DNA of 64,000 nucleotides from an uncultured beta proteobacterium (GTDB taxonomy: Bacteria > Pseudomonadota > Gammaproteobacteria > Burkholderiales > Burkholderiaceae_B): positions 1 through 64,000 of the forward strand of contig CAIJKV010000181.1 of assembly GCA_903821335.1 (NCBI GenBank). Reading direction: 5' to 3'. Every line of letters begins with the position of its first letter. The first letter of the stretch is position 1. Shown here one piece after another: positions 8,338-17,426 of the stretch. A program made the position numbers and the translations under genes. Below the pieces are notes generated by a model. The model searched no databases. It was not told where the DNA came from and saw nothing but the letters and a program-made list of their open reading frames with translations.

Positions 8338-9486
8338 ATGAACCGCGCCCGTCGCATCGCCCATCTGGACATGGATGCCTTCTTCGCATCCGTCGAGTTA
8401 CTGAGCTACCCCCAGCTACGCGGGCAGCCCGTCGTCGTCGGTGGTCGCAACGCCTCGCAGTCGATACTCGGGCCCGACGGTGTCGTGCGTTTCACCCGGC
8501 TCAAGGACTACGCTGGGCGCGGCGTGGTCACCACCTCCACCTACGAGGCCCGGGCGCTGGGGGTTTTCTCAGGAATGGGCCTCATGAAGTCGGCAATGCT
8601 CGCGCCCGACGCGATTTTGTTGCCTGCGAACTTCGAGGCCTATCGCCACTACTCCAGGCTCTTCAAGTCGGCCGTCGCCGCCATTACACCAAATATTGAA
8701 GACAGGGGAATCGATGAAATTTACATCGACCTGACCGACCTTGAAGAAGAAACCAAAGCGTTGGCGCAACGCATCAAGCAGGCCGTAAGCGATGCCACGG
8801 GGCTGTCTTGCTCAATTGGCGTGACACCCAACAAATTGTTGTCCAAGATTTGCTCAGACCTGGACAAGCCCAACGGCCTGACCGTGCTTGACATTCAAGA
8901 GCTAGCCACCCGCATCTGGCCATTGCCGGCAAAAAAGATCAACGGCATCGGTCCAAAAGCCAACGAAAAGCTGGCGAAACTCGATATTCATACAATCGGC
9001 GAGTTGGCAGCTGCGCCAGCGGCGTTACTCATCAGCCACTTTGGCCGCGCCACGGGAACCTGGCTGCGACAGGCTGCACACGGTATCGATACGCGCCCGG
9101 TGGTGACAGAGTCCGAACCAAAATCAATCAGCCGTGAAACAACCTTTGAACGCGACCTGCACGTCAGGCACGATCGCGCCGCCCTGTCGGAAATATTCAC
9201 TAACCTGTGCATGCGACTGGCCGACGATCTGCAACGCAAAGGGTATGCAACCCGAACCATAGGCATCAAGCTCAAATACGCGGATTTCCAGGTCATCACC
9301 CGAGACATGACCTTGCCGATTGAAATTTCTGACGGCACACACATTCGGCAGGCGGCCCAAGAGTGCCTCAAGAGGGTCCCTTTGACACAGAGAATCCGGC
9401 TGCTTGGGGTACGCGCCGGCGCGTTGACGCCAATCACGACCGATGCAGGCGCGATGAAGGGGCTTCAACCCGATTTGCCGTTTTAA
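8338..9486 (+). CDS. dinB: DNA polymerase IV (Y-family)
   Basis: A 382-residue translesion polymerase. HLDMDAFFASVE carries the first catalytic aspartates and RGIDEIYIDLT the second acidic pair. CSIGVTPNKLLSKICSDLDKP and the helix-hairpin-helix segment KKINGIGPKANEKLAKL follow in family order. The C-terminal QPDLPF resembles a sliding-clamp binding peptide. It diverges from aroG with an 84-base gap. I saw no convincing LexA box there. Confidence 0.95.
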   Translation: MNRARRIAHLDMDAFFASVELLSYPQLRGQPVVVGGRNASQSILGPDGVVRFTRLKDYAGRGVVTTSTYEARALGVFSGMGLMKSAMLAPDAILLPANFEAYRHYSRLFKSAVAAITPNIEDRGIDEIYIDLTDLEEETKALAQRIKQAVSDATGLSCSIGVTPNKLLSKICSDLDKPNGLTVLDIQELATRIWPLPAKKINGIGPKANEKLAKLDIHTIGELAAAPAALLISHFGRATGTWLRQAAHGIDTRPVVTESEPKSISRETTFERDLHVRHDRAALSEIFTNLCMRLADDLQRKGYATRTIGIKLKYADFQVITRDMTLPIEISDGTHIRQAAQECLKRVPLTQRIRLLGVRAGALTPITTDAGAMKGLQPDLPF

Positions 9487-9547
9487 AGCGCCCAGTATGT
9501 TTTAACGCGCTCACCTTCGCCGGCGGGCTAAACAACTTGACACCACC

Positions 9548-9623
9548 CAACCATTTGCGGCTTTTCAATATATAGAAACCCGTCAACTCTACAATATTGC
9601 TATAAGCAAAGACGAAATGGTTG
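9548..9623. promoter_or_regulatory. Inverted repeats upstream of cysI
   Basis: CAACCATTT (9548-9556) and AAATGGTTG (9615-9623) form a perfect 9-bp inverted repeat with a long spacer. Inside it lies a second perfect palindrome, TTGCT-ATA-AGCAA (9597-9609). This AT-rich stretch is within the 200-base gap between dinB and cysI. A LysR-type activator such as CysB or Cbl is the expected regulator here, which is inferred from the pathway. Confidence 0.4.
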
Positions 9624-9686
9624 TTTGACGTTTTGAAGCGATCGCCCTAGCCTTCTACCTTCAGAAACAAGCTAGGCAAACTATAT

Positions 9687-11399
9687 ATGTACCAACCCAA
9701 CATCTTTGATACTGCCCGACTGAAAGAACGGGCAGCTCAACTCGCCGGACAGATCCAGCGCAACCAGAAGGGCGAATTGAGCGACGACCACCTCAAACCC
9801 CTACGGCTGCAGAACGGGCTGTACATCCAGCGCTATGCGCCCATGCTGCGCATCGCCATTGCCTACGGCATGCTCAATAGCGATCAGTTGCGCGCACTGG
9901 GCGACGTGGCACGCCGCTATGACCGGGGCTATGGCCACCTGACGACGCGACAGAACATGCAGCTGAACTGGATTTCGCTGGACGACAGTCCACGCGCACT
10001 GGCCGACCTGGCCGAAGTCGGACTGCACGGCATCCAGTCCAGCGGCAACTGCCTGCGTAACATCACCAGCGACGCTCTGGCAGGGATCGCCCCCGACGAG
10101 ATCCTTGATCCACGCCCCTACGCCGAATTACTGCGTCAATGGAGCACTTTCCATCCTGAACTTTGCTTTTTGCCTCGCAAATTCAAAGTCGCGGTCACCG
10201 GCACGCCTGAAGATCGCGCGCTGGTTCAATTGCACGACATGGCGTTCGAGGTCATCGAGGCGACCCCCAATGCAGCCTTTCGCGTGCGCGTCGGTGGGGG
10301 CATGGGTCGCACGCCGATCCTCGGGCCCGTACTACGCGAACGACTGGAGTGGCAGGACCTGTTGACCTACACGCATGCCGTCATGCGCGTCTACAACGAA
10401 CTCGGACGCCGGGACAACCTGACCAAGGCACGCATCAAGATTCTGGTGCGCGCAGTCGGCATCGACGCGTTCAGGGAGATGGTCGAGGCCGAATGGGAAC
10501 ATTTGCGTCATGGCGTGCATAAACTGACGCATGCTGAACTCAGTCGCGTCACGCAGGCCTTTGTCGAACCAGACTGGACACGCGGCGCCGCTTTGGTTGA
10601 AAAAGACGTCACCTTTACGGGTGCCGATCAACACACGTGGCAACGATGGCTGACGAGAAACCGTCTGCCTCACCGTCAAGCCGGTTACGCGGCGGTGTTG
10701 ATCCCCCTCAAGGACAAGAGCCGCGCGCCCGGAGACGTCACCAGTGATGAAATGGACGCCATCGCAGACATCGCCGACCGCTTTAGTCAGGGTTTTATCC
10801 GCGTCAGTCATACCCAGGATTTTGTACTGCCTGCGGTACCCGAACATAATCTGCCTGCGCTCTTCGAAGCCTTGCGCGCCTTGAACCTGCACCACGCCGT
10901 GGGCGGACTGATCGGCGGGATGGTCGCCTGTCCAGGTGGCGACTTCTGCGCACTCGCCAACGCCCGTTCCATCCCGGTTGCCGAGGATATCGCGCGACGC
11001 TTTGATTCCCTCGACGCCCAGGAAAATATTGGGCCGCTGGACTTGCGTATTTCTGGCTGCATGAATAGCTGCGGCCACCATCACACTGGACACATCGGGA
11101 TTTTGGGCGTCGACAAGGACGGTCTGGCTTTCTATCAACTGCTGCTCGGCGGTCACTCCGGTCACGGCGCACCTGCAGCCCTGGGCACGATTATCGGACG
11201 CGCATTTGCTGAGGATGAAATCGCCGACGCCGTCGAGGAAGTCGTCGAAACTTACCTCGAGCAACGCCTGTCCGGCGAGACGTTTCGCCAAGCCGTAGCC
11301 CGTCTTGGAAAGGCCGTCTTTGCCGCTGCGGCCGACACCATACGCAAGACACCCACGCAACCAAGCGATGCTGATGCTGATGCAACGGCTTCGGCCTGA
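9687..11399 (+). CDS. cysI: Assimilatory sulfite reductase hemoprotein (CysI-like)
   Basis: A 570-residue siroheme/[4Fe-4S] reductase that takes sulfite to sulfide with six electrons. The cluster cysteines are in ACPGGDFCALA and SGCMNSCGHHH. Two nitrite/sulfite-reductase half-domains are visible, with YGHLTTRQNMQLNW in the first and RVSHTQDFVLP in the second. No CysJ flavoprotein is adjacent. As in many betaproteobacteria, a DUF934 gene follows, so ferredoxin or another donor may supply electrons. It is oriented away from the cysHDN genes of the same pathway. Confidence 0.93.
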   Translation: MYQPNIFDTARLKERAAQLAGQIQRNQKGELSDDHLKPLRLQNGLYIQRYAPMLRIAIAYGMLNSDQLRALGDVARRYDRGYGHLTTRQNMQLNWISLDDSPRALADLAEVGLHGIQSSGNCLRNITSDALAGIAPDEILDPRPYAELLRQWSTFHPELCFLPRKFKVAVTGTPEDRALVQLHDMAFEVIEATPNAAFRVRVGGGMGRTPILGPVLRERLEWQDLLTYTHAVMRVYNELGRRDNLTKARIKILVRAVGIDAFREMVEAEWEHLRHGVHKLTHAELSRVTQAFVEPDWTRGAALVEKDVTFTGADQHTWQRWLTRNRLPHRQAGYAAVLIPLKDKSRAPGDVTSDEMDAIADIADRFSQGFIRVSHTQDFVLPAVPEHNLPALFEALRALNLHHAVGGLIGGMVACPGGDFCALANARSIPVAEDIARRFDSLDAQENIGPLDLRISGCMNSCGHHHTGHIGILGVDKDGLAFYQLLLGGHSGHGAPAALGTIIGRAFAEDEIADAVEEVVETYLEQRLSGETFRQAVARLGKAVFAAAADTIRKTPTQPSDADADATASA

Positions 11400-11433
11400 G
11401 CAGCGTCCAGGATACGAAGATTAAAGGTAGAAC

Positions 11434-11904
11434 ATGAACGCCCCGATCAAAGACGAAAACTTGCTGCCAGCCATTCCTGGCACCATCATTTTTGACCACC
11501 AAGGTCACCGCACAGCAGGCCCTGTCAGTCTGGACCTGGTCCTGGAGCCGGAAACCTTTTTGTCCAATGACAAGGCTCTTACGCTAGGCCAGACCATTCG
11601 AGGCATTGCTGCAGAGTCAGTGGATCGTTGCGCAATTGGCATCAAGTTTGGCAAGTTCACCGATGGTCGTTCCTATTCCGTCGCCGCGCGTTTGCGCGAG
11701 GCAGGCTACGCAGGCGAGTTGCATGCGCTGGGCGACATTAACCAGGAAGTCGTTTTCCTGCTGCGCCGGGTAGGCTTCACGCATTTTCATATTCCCGATC
11801 CCGGCACAGCTGTCTTGTCGGCAAATATCCTGACACCGTTCGGGGGCCACTATCAGGCTGGGACTGACGGATCGCTGGCACCATGGCAGCAGACCATCAC
11901 TTGA
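11434..11904 (+). CDS. DUF934 protein of the sulfite reductase operon
   Basis: A 156-residue DUF934 protein. The segment [21 protein letters not shown] and the [20 protein letters not shown] block are characteristic. DUF934 genes regularly sit after cysI in proteobacteria lacking cysJ. A helper role in sulfite reduction is inferred from that association; no activity is proven as far as I know. AAAGG precedes the ATG, 34 bases after cysI. Its end overlaps the convergent sulfate-binding gene by 8 bases. Confidence 0.88.
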   Translation: MNAPIKDENLLPAIPGTIIFDHQGHRTAGPVSLDLVLEPETFLSNDKALTLGQTIRGIAAESVDRCAIGIKFGKFTDGRSYSVAARLREAGYAGELHALGDINQEVVFLLRRVGFTHFHIPDPGTAVLSANILTPFGGHYQAGTDGSLAPWQQTIT

Positions 11905-12907
11905 CAATAATCTCGTCAAAAATACCTCCATCACTGAAGTGTTTTTTCTGCGCCGCACTCCATCCGCCGAACACGTCATCAATCGTCACCAATTTGACAT
12001 CAGCAAACTGACCAGCGAAGCGCGCTGCAATGGCAGCATCACGCGGACGATAGTAGTTTTTTGCGGCAATTTCCTGGCCTTCTGGCGAGTACAAGTATTC
12101 CAGATAGGCTGTGGCAATTTTGCGAGTCCCGTTTTTGTCAGCGACCCGATCCACCACAGTCACGGGAGGCTCGGCCAGTATCGACACGGACGGCGTGACA
12201 ATTTCAAACTTTCCGGGGCCGAGTTCTTTGACCGCCAGGTAGGCTTCGTTTTCCCAGGCAATCAGCACGTCACCAATGCGCCGCTCGGCAAAGGAAGTGG
12301 TGGCGCCTCGGGCACCGGAATCAAGCACCAAGACGTTGCTGTACAGGGCTTTTACAAACGCCTGCGCAGTGGTGTCGTTGCCACCCGGCTGTGTCAGTGC
12401 GTAGGCCCACGCGGCCAGATAGTTCCAGCGCGCACCGCCCGAGGTCTTGGGGTTGGGGGTCACAATATCAATCCCGGGCCTGATCAAGTCATTCCAGTCG
12501 TGGATGTTCTTTGGATTGCCACGACGCACAAGAAAGACGATCGTGGAGGTATAGGGTGAGGCATTATTGGGTAAACGCGTTTGCCAGTCTTTTGCCACCA
12601 GCCCGCTTTGCTGCAGCACATCAATGTCGTAGGCAAGCGCCAACGTCAGGACATCAGCCTGCAGTCCGTCCAGCACGGACCGAGCCTGCTTGCCGGAACC
12701 GCCATGCGACTGCTTGATACCTACCTCTTCACCAGTTGTTTTTTTCCAGTGCGCGCTGAAAGCCTTGTTGTAATCCTGATACAACTCGCGCGTCGGGTCG
12801 TACGAAACATTTAACAGGGAGGACGCGGACTGTGCCACACCACTGAACCCCAGCCCCAGCGCCAGTCCAACCGCGGCAACGAACTTAAATGTTATCTTGC
12901 TTTGCAT
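11897..12907 (-). CDS. sbp: Sulfate/thiosulfate ABC transporter periplasmic binding protein
   Basis: A 336-residue Sbp/CysP receptor with a signal peptide ending near VAQSA. Diagnostic segments are [39 protein letters not shown] and [20 protein letters not shown], which contact the bound oxyanion. It should deliver sulfate or thiosulfate to a CysTWA ABC importer, but no permease or ATPase genes are in this window. It converges on the DUF934 gene. The upstream gap contains two inverted repeats. Confidence 0.93.
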   Translation of the reverse strand: MQSKITFKFVAAVGLALGLGFSGVAQSASSLLNVSYDPTRELYQDYNKAFSAHWKKTTGEEVGIKQSHGGSGKQARSVLDGLQADVLTLALAYDIDVLQQSGLVAKDWQTRLPNNASPYTSTIVFLVRRGNPKNIHDWNDLIRPGIDIVTPNPKTSGGARWNYLAAWAYALTQPGGNDTTAQAFVKALYSNVLVLDSGARGATTSFAERRIGDVLIAWENEAYLAVKELGPGKFEIVTPSVSILAEPPVTVVDRVADKNGTRKIATAYLEYLYSPEGQEIAAKNYYRPRDAAIAARFAGQFADVKLVTIDDVFGGWSAAQKKHFSDGGIFDEIIVK

Positions 12908-12920
12908 GATGCTTCCTTTT

Positions 12921-12987
12921 GATTGACCATTTGATCAATCTAAAGTGGAAGCATCTGCCTGTAAACGAACAATCAGTCGTTTGTATA
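12921..12987. promoter_or_regulatory. Inverted repeats in the sbp upstream region
   Basis: GATTGA/TCAATC (12921-12940) and AAACGA/TCGTTT (12963-12982) are two perfect 6-bp inverted repeats. They lie between sbp and the end of cysN, in the position expected for an sbp operator. The second is flanked by TGTA and GTATA, giving it extra dyad symmetry. Regulator unknown; CysB is a candidate by pathway only. Confidence 0.35.
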
Positions 12988-13030
12988 TTCAGCCGTCGAT
13001 TGGAACGATATGACGTCTGGTTGTAAACGC

Positions 13031-14359
13031 CTAAATACTGGCGTGGCGAATCATGCCTGCCGCCACGGTACGCTTGGTCGCGTCGTCAATCAACACAAAC
13101 GCACCGGTGCCGACTGACTCATCAAACAGGTCTGCAACGATCGGCCTTTGCAACACGAGATCAATTAAGCCGATGTCGTTGGTCTGGATAGCCTGCGCGC
13201 CTGCACCCTGTAGCAAGGTATGCACATCGAGCACTTGGCGGATGCCTTTTACTTTCGCAAATACGGTGTTGGTCGTGTGTTGCAGCAAATACTTGCGCGA
13301 CAGTGACATCGGTTCAGTGTCAAGCCAGCAGATATCTGCCGCCAGGTTCCTGGCCAGGCATGCAGGTGCCTGAACGTGCTCCGTGGTCGCCACGATCAGG
13401 TCTCCCCTGCAGACATCCACGTCGTCGGTGAGCCGAACCACGACAGGTTGTCCAGCCGAGGCAAAATCTTCCCCGTCTTCAGCGGCAAATTCCTGATCAC
13501 CATTGGAAATGTGTATTTCAGCGACTGTGGTCTGTATGCCAGACGGCAATATCGTCACGCACTGGCCTTTGCGCAGACTGCCCGACTCGACGCGACCGAG
13601 GTAGCCGCGGAAGTCATCGGATGCGCTACCGTCCTGGCGCGCCACATACTGAACCGGAACGCGCAAGGCGTCCATCTTCCGGACTGCGGTGATGTCCAGG
13701 TCTTCCAGCCATTGCAGCAGGCTTGGCCCGTCGTACCAGGGCGTCGACGCACTTTTGTCGACCACGTTATCTCCGCGCAGCGCGCAAACAGGTATCAAGT
13801 GCGGCGACGTCAGACCAATCTTGCCAGCCAATGCCTCGATCGCGATCTTGATCGCGTCGAACGCGTCCTTGTCAAAATCGAGCAGATCCATCTTGTTCAC
13901 AGCAACGACCACGTGTCGCACGCCCAGCATCCTGATAATCGCCGCATGACGCTTGGTCTGCGCGAGCAGGCCAGCAGGCTGCGTCGAATAATCCACGCGC
14001 GTGGCATCTACCAGGATCACCGCGACGTCGGATTGTGAGGCACCCGTCACTAGATTTCGTGTGTACTGTTCATGTCCAGGCGCATCGGCCACGATAAATT
14101 TACGCTTGGCCGTCACAAAGTATCGATAGGCTACGTCGATGGTGATGCCCTGCTCGCGCTCGGCCTCCAGACCGTCAGTCAGCAACGCCAGATCAACATC
14201 CGCGTCGGTGGCCTTGACGCGGGCGTGCCTGGCTTTGGACAGCGCAAGCAACTGGTCTGCGAGGATCGCCTTGGTGTCATACAACAGACGTCCGATCAGG
14301 GTGCTTTTGCCATCGTCAACGCTTCCAGCAGTCATGAACCGCACAACGCCCTGCTTCAT
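13031..14359 (-). CDS. cysN: Sulfate adenylyltransferase subunit 1 (GTPase)
   Basis: A 442-residue GTPase subunit of ATP sulfurylase. GTP hydrolysis drives formation of adenosine 5'-phosphosulfate by CysD. G1 is GSVDDGKSTLIGRLLYD, G3 is DAPGHEQYTRN and G4 is NKMD. It has EF-Tu-like C-terminal beta-barrels and is slightly shorter than E. coli CysN. No APS-kinase (CysC) domain is fused. Its ATG overlaps the cysD stop by one base, so the two are translationally coupled. Confidence 0.96.
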   Translation of the reverse strand: MKQGVVRFMTAGSVDDGKSTLIGRLLYDTKAILADQLLALSKARHARVKATDADVDLALLTDGLEAEREQGITIDVAYRYFVTAKRKFIVADAPGHEQYTRNLVTGASQSDVAVILVDATRVDYSTQPAGLLAQTKRHAAIIRMLGVRHVVVAVNKMDLLDFDKDAFDAIKIAIEALAGKIGLTSPHLIPVCALRGDNVVDKSASTPWYDGPSLLQWLEDLDITAVRKMDALRVPVQYVARQDGSASDDFRGYLGRVESGSLRKGQCVTILPSGIQTTVAEIHISNGDQEFAAEDGEDFASAGQPVVVRLTDDVDVCRGDLIVATTEHVQAPACLARNLAADICWLDTEPMSLSRKYLLQHTTNTVFAKVKGIRQVLDVHTLLQGAGAQAIQTNDIGLIDLVLQRPIVADLFDESVGTGAFVLIDDATKRTVAAGMIRHASI

Positions 14360-15333
14360 CAGAAATATCCTTCTTTCTTGCGGCGCTCCATCGAAGCCTC
14401 GCTTGTTTGGTCATCCATGCGTGTGGCCCCCCGCTCGGTGATTTGCGATACTGCCGTCTCGGCGACGATCTCGTCCGGGGTCGACGCGGTACTCAATACC
14501 GGGCAAGTGCAACTGATGTCACCCACCGTACGAAATCGCACGCTGACGGTTTCACTGACGTCGTTGGCGCCTTTTGGCGTGATGTCCGTCACCGGCACCA
14601 GCAATCCGTTTTTACGCACGATCTCGCGTCGGTGCGCGTAATAGATACTTGGCAAGTCCAGATTTTCGCGCGAGATGTACTGCCAGATGTCCAGTTCTGT
14701 CCAGTTCGAAATCGGGAACACGCGCATGTGCTCGCCGGGTGAAATACGTGCGTTGTAAAGGTGCCAGAGTTCAGGACGCTGTGCCTTGGGATCCCATTGT
14801 CCGAATTCGTCACGAAAGGAAAAAATGCGCTCTTTCGCACGCGCTTTTTCTTCATCACGACGCGCGCCCCCCATCAGCGCGTCAAAGCCATGATCCGCGA
14901 TGGTTTCAAGCAGTGTGGTGGCCTGCGCAGCATTGCGTGAATCGGTCGCCTTGCGCAAGCGCACCGTTCCTTTGCGAATGGAATCTTCAAGATGGCCCAC
15001 CACCAGTTGATGCCCCGTGCGGGCAACCAAGTCGTCTCGAAAAGCGATGACCTCGGGATAGTTGTGACCCGTATCGATGTGCACCAGCGGAAACGGCAAG
15101 CGGATCGGACGCAAGCCAAAACGAAAGGCCTTGCGCGCCAGGTGCAACATCACGATCGAGTCCTTGCCGCCAGAAAATAGCATTGCCGGCTTGGCGCACT
15201 GCGCGACAACCTCACGGATGATGTAGATCGACTCGGCTTCAAGCCAGTCAAGGTAATCGTTTTGCAAGCGGGGCGGGTGCAAGGCGGCCGGCGCTTCTGT
15301 CATCTGGACTTCTAGCATCTGTTGTTCCATCAT
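14359..15333 (-). CDS. cysD: Sulfate adenylyltransferase subunit 2
   Basis: The catalytic ATP sulfurylase subunit, an ATP-pyrophosphatase-fold enzyme that adenylates sulfate. About 324 residues from tandem ATGs at 15333/15330. The PP-loop is FSGGKDSIVMLHLA, followed by HIDTGHNYPEVIAFRD and GGARRDEEKARAKER. The open frame extends upstream to 15534, but that part overlaps cysH in another frame and lacks family similarity. The start follows the cysH stop by four bases, giving a compact cysH-cysD-cysN operon. Confidence 0.95.
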   Translation of the reverse strand: MMEQQMLEVQMTEAPAALHPPRLQNDYLDWLEAESIYIIREVVAQCAKPAMLFSGGKDSIVMLHLARKAFRFGLRPIRLPFPLVHIDTGHNYPEVIAFRDDLVARTGHQLVVGHLEDSIRKGTVRLRKATDSRNAAQATTLLETIADHGFDALMGGARRDEEKARAKERIFSFRDEFGQWDPKAQRPELWHLYNARISPGEHMRVFPISNWTELDIWQYISRENLDLPSIYYAHRREIVRKNGLLVPVTDITPKGANDVSETVSVRFRTVGDISCTCPVLSTASTPDEIVAETAVSQITERGATRMDDQTSEASMERRKKEGYF

Positions 15334-15337
15334 CGCT

Positions 15338-16069
15338 TCACTTAATGTGCAGACCGCACTCTTTGTTTTCCTGTTGCAACCACCACCACCTTCCGGCCCT
15401 GATCTCTTCATCTGCGCGAATGGCACGCGTGCATGGCTCACAACCGATACTGGGATAGCCCCGATCGTGGAGAGGGTGAATCGGCACTTGTCTGTGCTGC
15501 AGGTAGGCCCACACTTGCGCATCTGTCCAGTCATGGATCGGGTTGAACTTAGTCATCCCTCGTTCACTGTCATGCTCGCGCAAATCAAGTTCCGTGCGGG
15601 TCACCGCTTGCTGGCGTCGCTGGCCGGTCAGCCAGGCGTCGGCTCCGTGCAGTGCCTGATTGAGGGGCACGACTTTACGCACATGGCAGCAGGCTTTTTT
15701 TGCCAGTTCGCTGTCATAAAAGCCGTTCACTCCATACTGGTCGACGAACGACGCAACATCCTGCGATTGCGGGCGAACCCTGTGTATATCGACACCATAA
15801 TGTGCTTCTGTCCGGGCGGTCATCTGCACGGTTTCGTCGTGTAGCCGCCCCGTATCGAGCGTAAAAATAGTAATCCCCAGCCGAGCCGTCACGATGGCGT
15901 CTATCACCACCATGTCCTCAGCGGCCATGCTGCTGGCAAAACGCACATCTCTGAATTCGGCCACAATGGCCTGCAGGCGTTCAACCAGTTCGGCCGCACG
16001 CTCACCGATGCACGATGCGTCCACAGACGCTTCGGGCACACGCCACAATTCCCTGGTCGTGCCAGTCAT
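15338..16069 (-). CDS. cysH: Adenylylsulfate (APS) reductase
   Basis: Reduces adenosine 5'-phosphosulfate to sulfite using thioredoxin. About 243 residues from the ATG at 16069, which has AGGAA eight bases upstream; a TTG at 16087 is the alternative. The catalytic cysteine is in the C-terminal ECGLH. Paired cysteines in KKACCHVRK plus GCEPC form the [4Fe-4S] site that marks the APS-using branch. This fits the absence of an APS kinase. It is first in the cysHDN operon. Confidence 0.95.
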   Translation of the reverse strand: MTGTTRELWRVPEASVDASCIGERAAELVERLQAIVAEFRDVRFASSMAAEDMVVIDAIVTARLGITIFTLDTGRLHDETVQMTARTEAHYGVDIHRVRPQSQDVASFVDQYGVNGFYDSELAKKACCHVRKVVPLNQALHGADAWLTGQRRQQAVTRTELDLREHDSERGMTKFNPIHDWTDAQVWAYLQHRQVPIHPLHDRGYPSIGCEPCTRAIRADEEIRAGRWWWLQQENKECGLHIK

Positions 16070-16113
16070 ACGATCATTTCCTGACAATTAATTTGGCTCG
16101 AGTAAAAGCCGGC

Positions 16114-16287
16114 TCAGCGGCCCTGGTCAGCGACGCAAATCGTCTGGCTGCTGACAAAGTCAGTCGAGGTGATATGCGAAGCCGACTCGGTGGCGCGCGC
16201 GGTTTGCCCGACCAGTGTCATGGCGTAAAGCATGCAGCCGACCGCTGCTGCGCGGCAGAGCTGTTCAACGAGGTTTTTTGCACGCAT
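16114..16287 (-). CDS. Possible small exported peptide in the cysH leader
   Basis: A 57-codon frame immediately upstream of cysH, on the same strand. From the ATG at 16287 it encodes a basic start, a hydrophobic stretch (AAAVGCMLYAMTLVG) and a plausible signal-peptidase site at TARA-TES, leaving about 26 mature residues. A weak GGATGGG precedes the ATG. I do not recognise the product. It could be a leader peptide or a chance frame in the 358-base gap 16070-16427. Confidence 0.28.
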   Translation of the reverse strand: MRAKNLVEQLCRAAAVGCMLYAMTLVGQTARATESASHITSTDFVSSQTICVADQGR

Positions 16288-16382
16288 ATTGTTCGCCCAT
16301 CCAGAACGCACCACAACCGGAAACGGCAAGTGCGACAGACTCAATCGTATAGGGGGATCTGGCGGGAACGAACAACGGAATT

Positions 16383-16406
16383 CTTATTTCGATATAAGTA
16401 ATATCG
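16383..16406. promoter_or_regulatory. Overlapping palindromes upstream of cysHDN
   Basis: CTTAT-N6-ATAAG (16383-16398) overlaps CGATAT-N5-ATATCG (16390-16406). Both are perfect and AT-rich in GC-rich surroundings. They lie between the gntR stop and cysH, where the cysHDN promoter should be. The ATAAG half-sites recall LysR-type operators; assignment to CysB is inference. Confidence 0.38.
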
Positions 16407-16427
16407 TTATTTCCTGGGCGCATGAGC

Positions 16428-17210
16428 TCAGGCGGGGGTCATTGTGGTGACCTTCCCCAGTTGCAGCTTCATCTGCAATTTGACGGTGTTGACATGCTCA
16501 CGCATGAGTTGCTCAGCCCGCGCAGCGTCGCGGGACGCGATCGCATCGAAAATTCGATGGTGATCATCGTGGCTGCGACGCACCCAGTCGTAATCATTCC
16601 ACAACACATTGCGGTCTGAAAAAATGGGCATGTTGTGACACATGCGGATCATGTCCTTGAGCATTCGGTTGTCGGCCGCGCGCAAGATCGCCTCGTGGAT
16701 TTTCGCGTTGACCTCGCCAAACACCGTTCGGTCCACGTCACGCAGATGTCCGACGCGCATGATGCGGTCACCCTGCACAAGCGCGACTCGAAATTCAGCC
16801 AACGCCGTATCGTCCATTCCGCGCTCGGCTGCCTCGCGCGCGGCCAGCCCTTCGAGCGCGGCGCGAATATTAAAAATCGAAATGAGTCGGTCTGGATCCA
16901 GACTGCAAACGCGGTAGCCACGATTCGGTGCATAGTCCAGCAACCCTTCCGCGGCCAGACTATGAAGCGCCGCACGCACGGGTGTGCGCGATACATCCAG
17001 CAGCTTGCAGAGCGACATTTCCTGCAACTTCTCGTTCGACGCAAAGCGGCCTTCCATGATCTCGGTGCGCAACCGATCCGTCACCGCCTGCGCGAGCGTG
17101 ACAGGTGTCGATTCTGACGAACGTGACTTGCGCCCCCCCCGACCAACCGCCGTTAGGCTGGTAGTGGGTTGGACCATGTTGCTGGTGCCGTGTTCAGCGT
17201 GACCTGTCAT
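16428..17210 (-). CDS. GntR-family (FCD subfamily) transcriptional regulator
   Basis: A 260-residue repressor-type protein. The N-terminal winged helix-turn-helix includes VTDRLRTEIMEGRF and SRTPVRAALHSLAAEGLLDYAPNRGYRV. The C-terminal FCD ligand domain has FNIRAALEGLAAREAAE and later histidines (HEAIL, HDDHHRIFDAI, MREHVNTVK), likely metal or ligand contacts. It diverges from the hydrolase/deacetylase/Liv operon and is the obvious local regulator. TTGTATACAA, a typical symmetric GntR-type site, lies in the gap. The effector is probably the operon's substrate or an intermediate. Confidence 0.93.
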   Translation of the reverse strand: MTGHAEHGTSNMVQPTTSLTAVGRGGRKSRSSESTPVTLAQAVTDRLRTEIMEGRFASNEKLQEMSLCKLLDVSRTPVRAALHSLAAEGLLDYAPNRGYRVCSLDPDRLISIFNIRAALEGLAAREAAERGMDDTALAEFRVALVQGDRIMRVGHLRDVDRTVFGEVNAKIHEAILRAADNRMLKDMIRMCHNMPIFSDRNVLWNDYDWVRRSHDDHHRIFDAIASRDAARAEQLMREHVNTVKLQMKLQLGKVTTMTPA

Positions 17211-17248
17211 GTTGTTTATCGCTACCTAAGCCATTATCTTTGTGAAAA

Positions 17249-17320
17249 TTGTATACAAAGCAAAGCATTTAGTTATCCACATTGCCATTTTCCACCAAAC
17301 ACGAACGATTTTGGATACAT
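17249..17320. promoter_or_regulatory. Candidate GntR operators between gntR and the catabolic operon
   Basis: A perfect 10-bp palindrome TTGTATACAA lies at 17249-17258, flanked by AAA and AG. A related sequence, TTGGATACAT, lies at 17311-17320 just upstream of the operon -35 box. FadR-class GntR proteins bind short symmetric sites of this size, so both are good candidates for autoregulation and repression. Confidence 0.55.
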
Positions 17321-17326
17321 TTTTTG

Positions 17327-17356
17327 TTGACAGAAAAATATTGCTGTCCGTACACT
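17327..17356 (+). promoter_or_regulatory. Sigma-70-type promoter of the hydrolase/Liv operon
   Basis: TTGACA (17327-17332) is a perfect -35 box. TACACT (17351-17356) is a good -10 box after an 18-base spacer. It predicts transcription from about 17363 and a 5' leader of about 64 bases. The second GntR-like palindrome abuts the -35 box. Confidence 0.6.
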
Positions 17357-17426
17357 GCATTGGAACAACTTGCGGCACCACGCGTCTCTATATTGGTCAG
17401 TTCAACTTCTCGGTGGGGTTATTGCA

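Noticed and set aside
10332-11360. Long minus-strand open frame of 342 codons opposite cysI
   Set aside because: Antisense to the cysI catalytic region; the translation has no recognisable motif.
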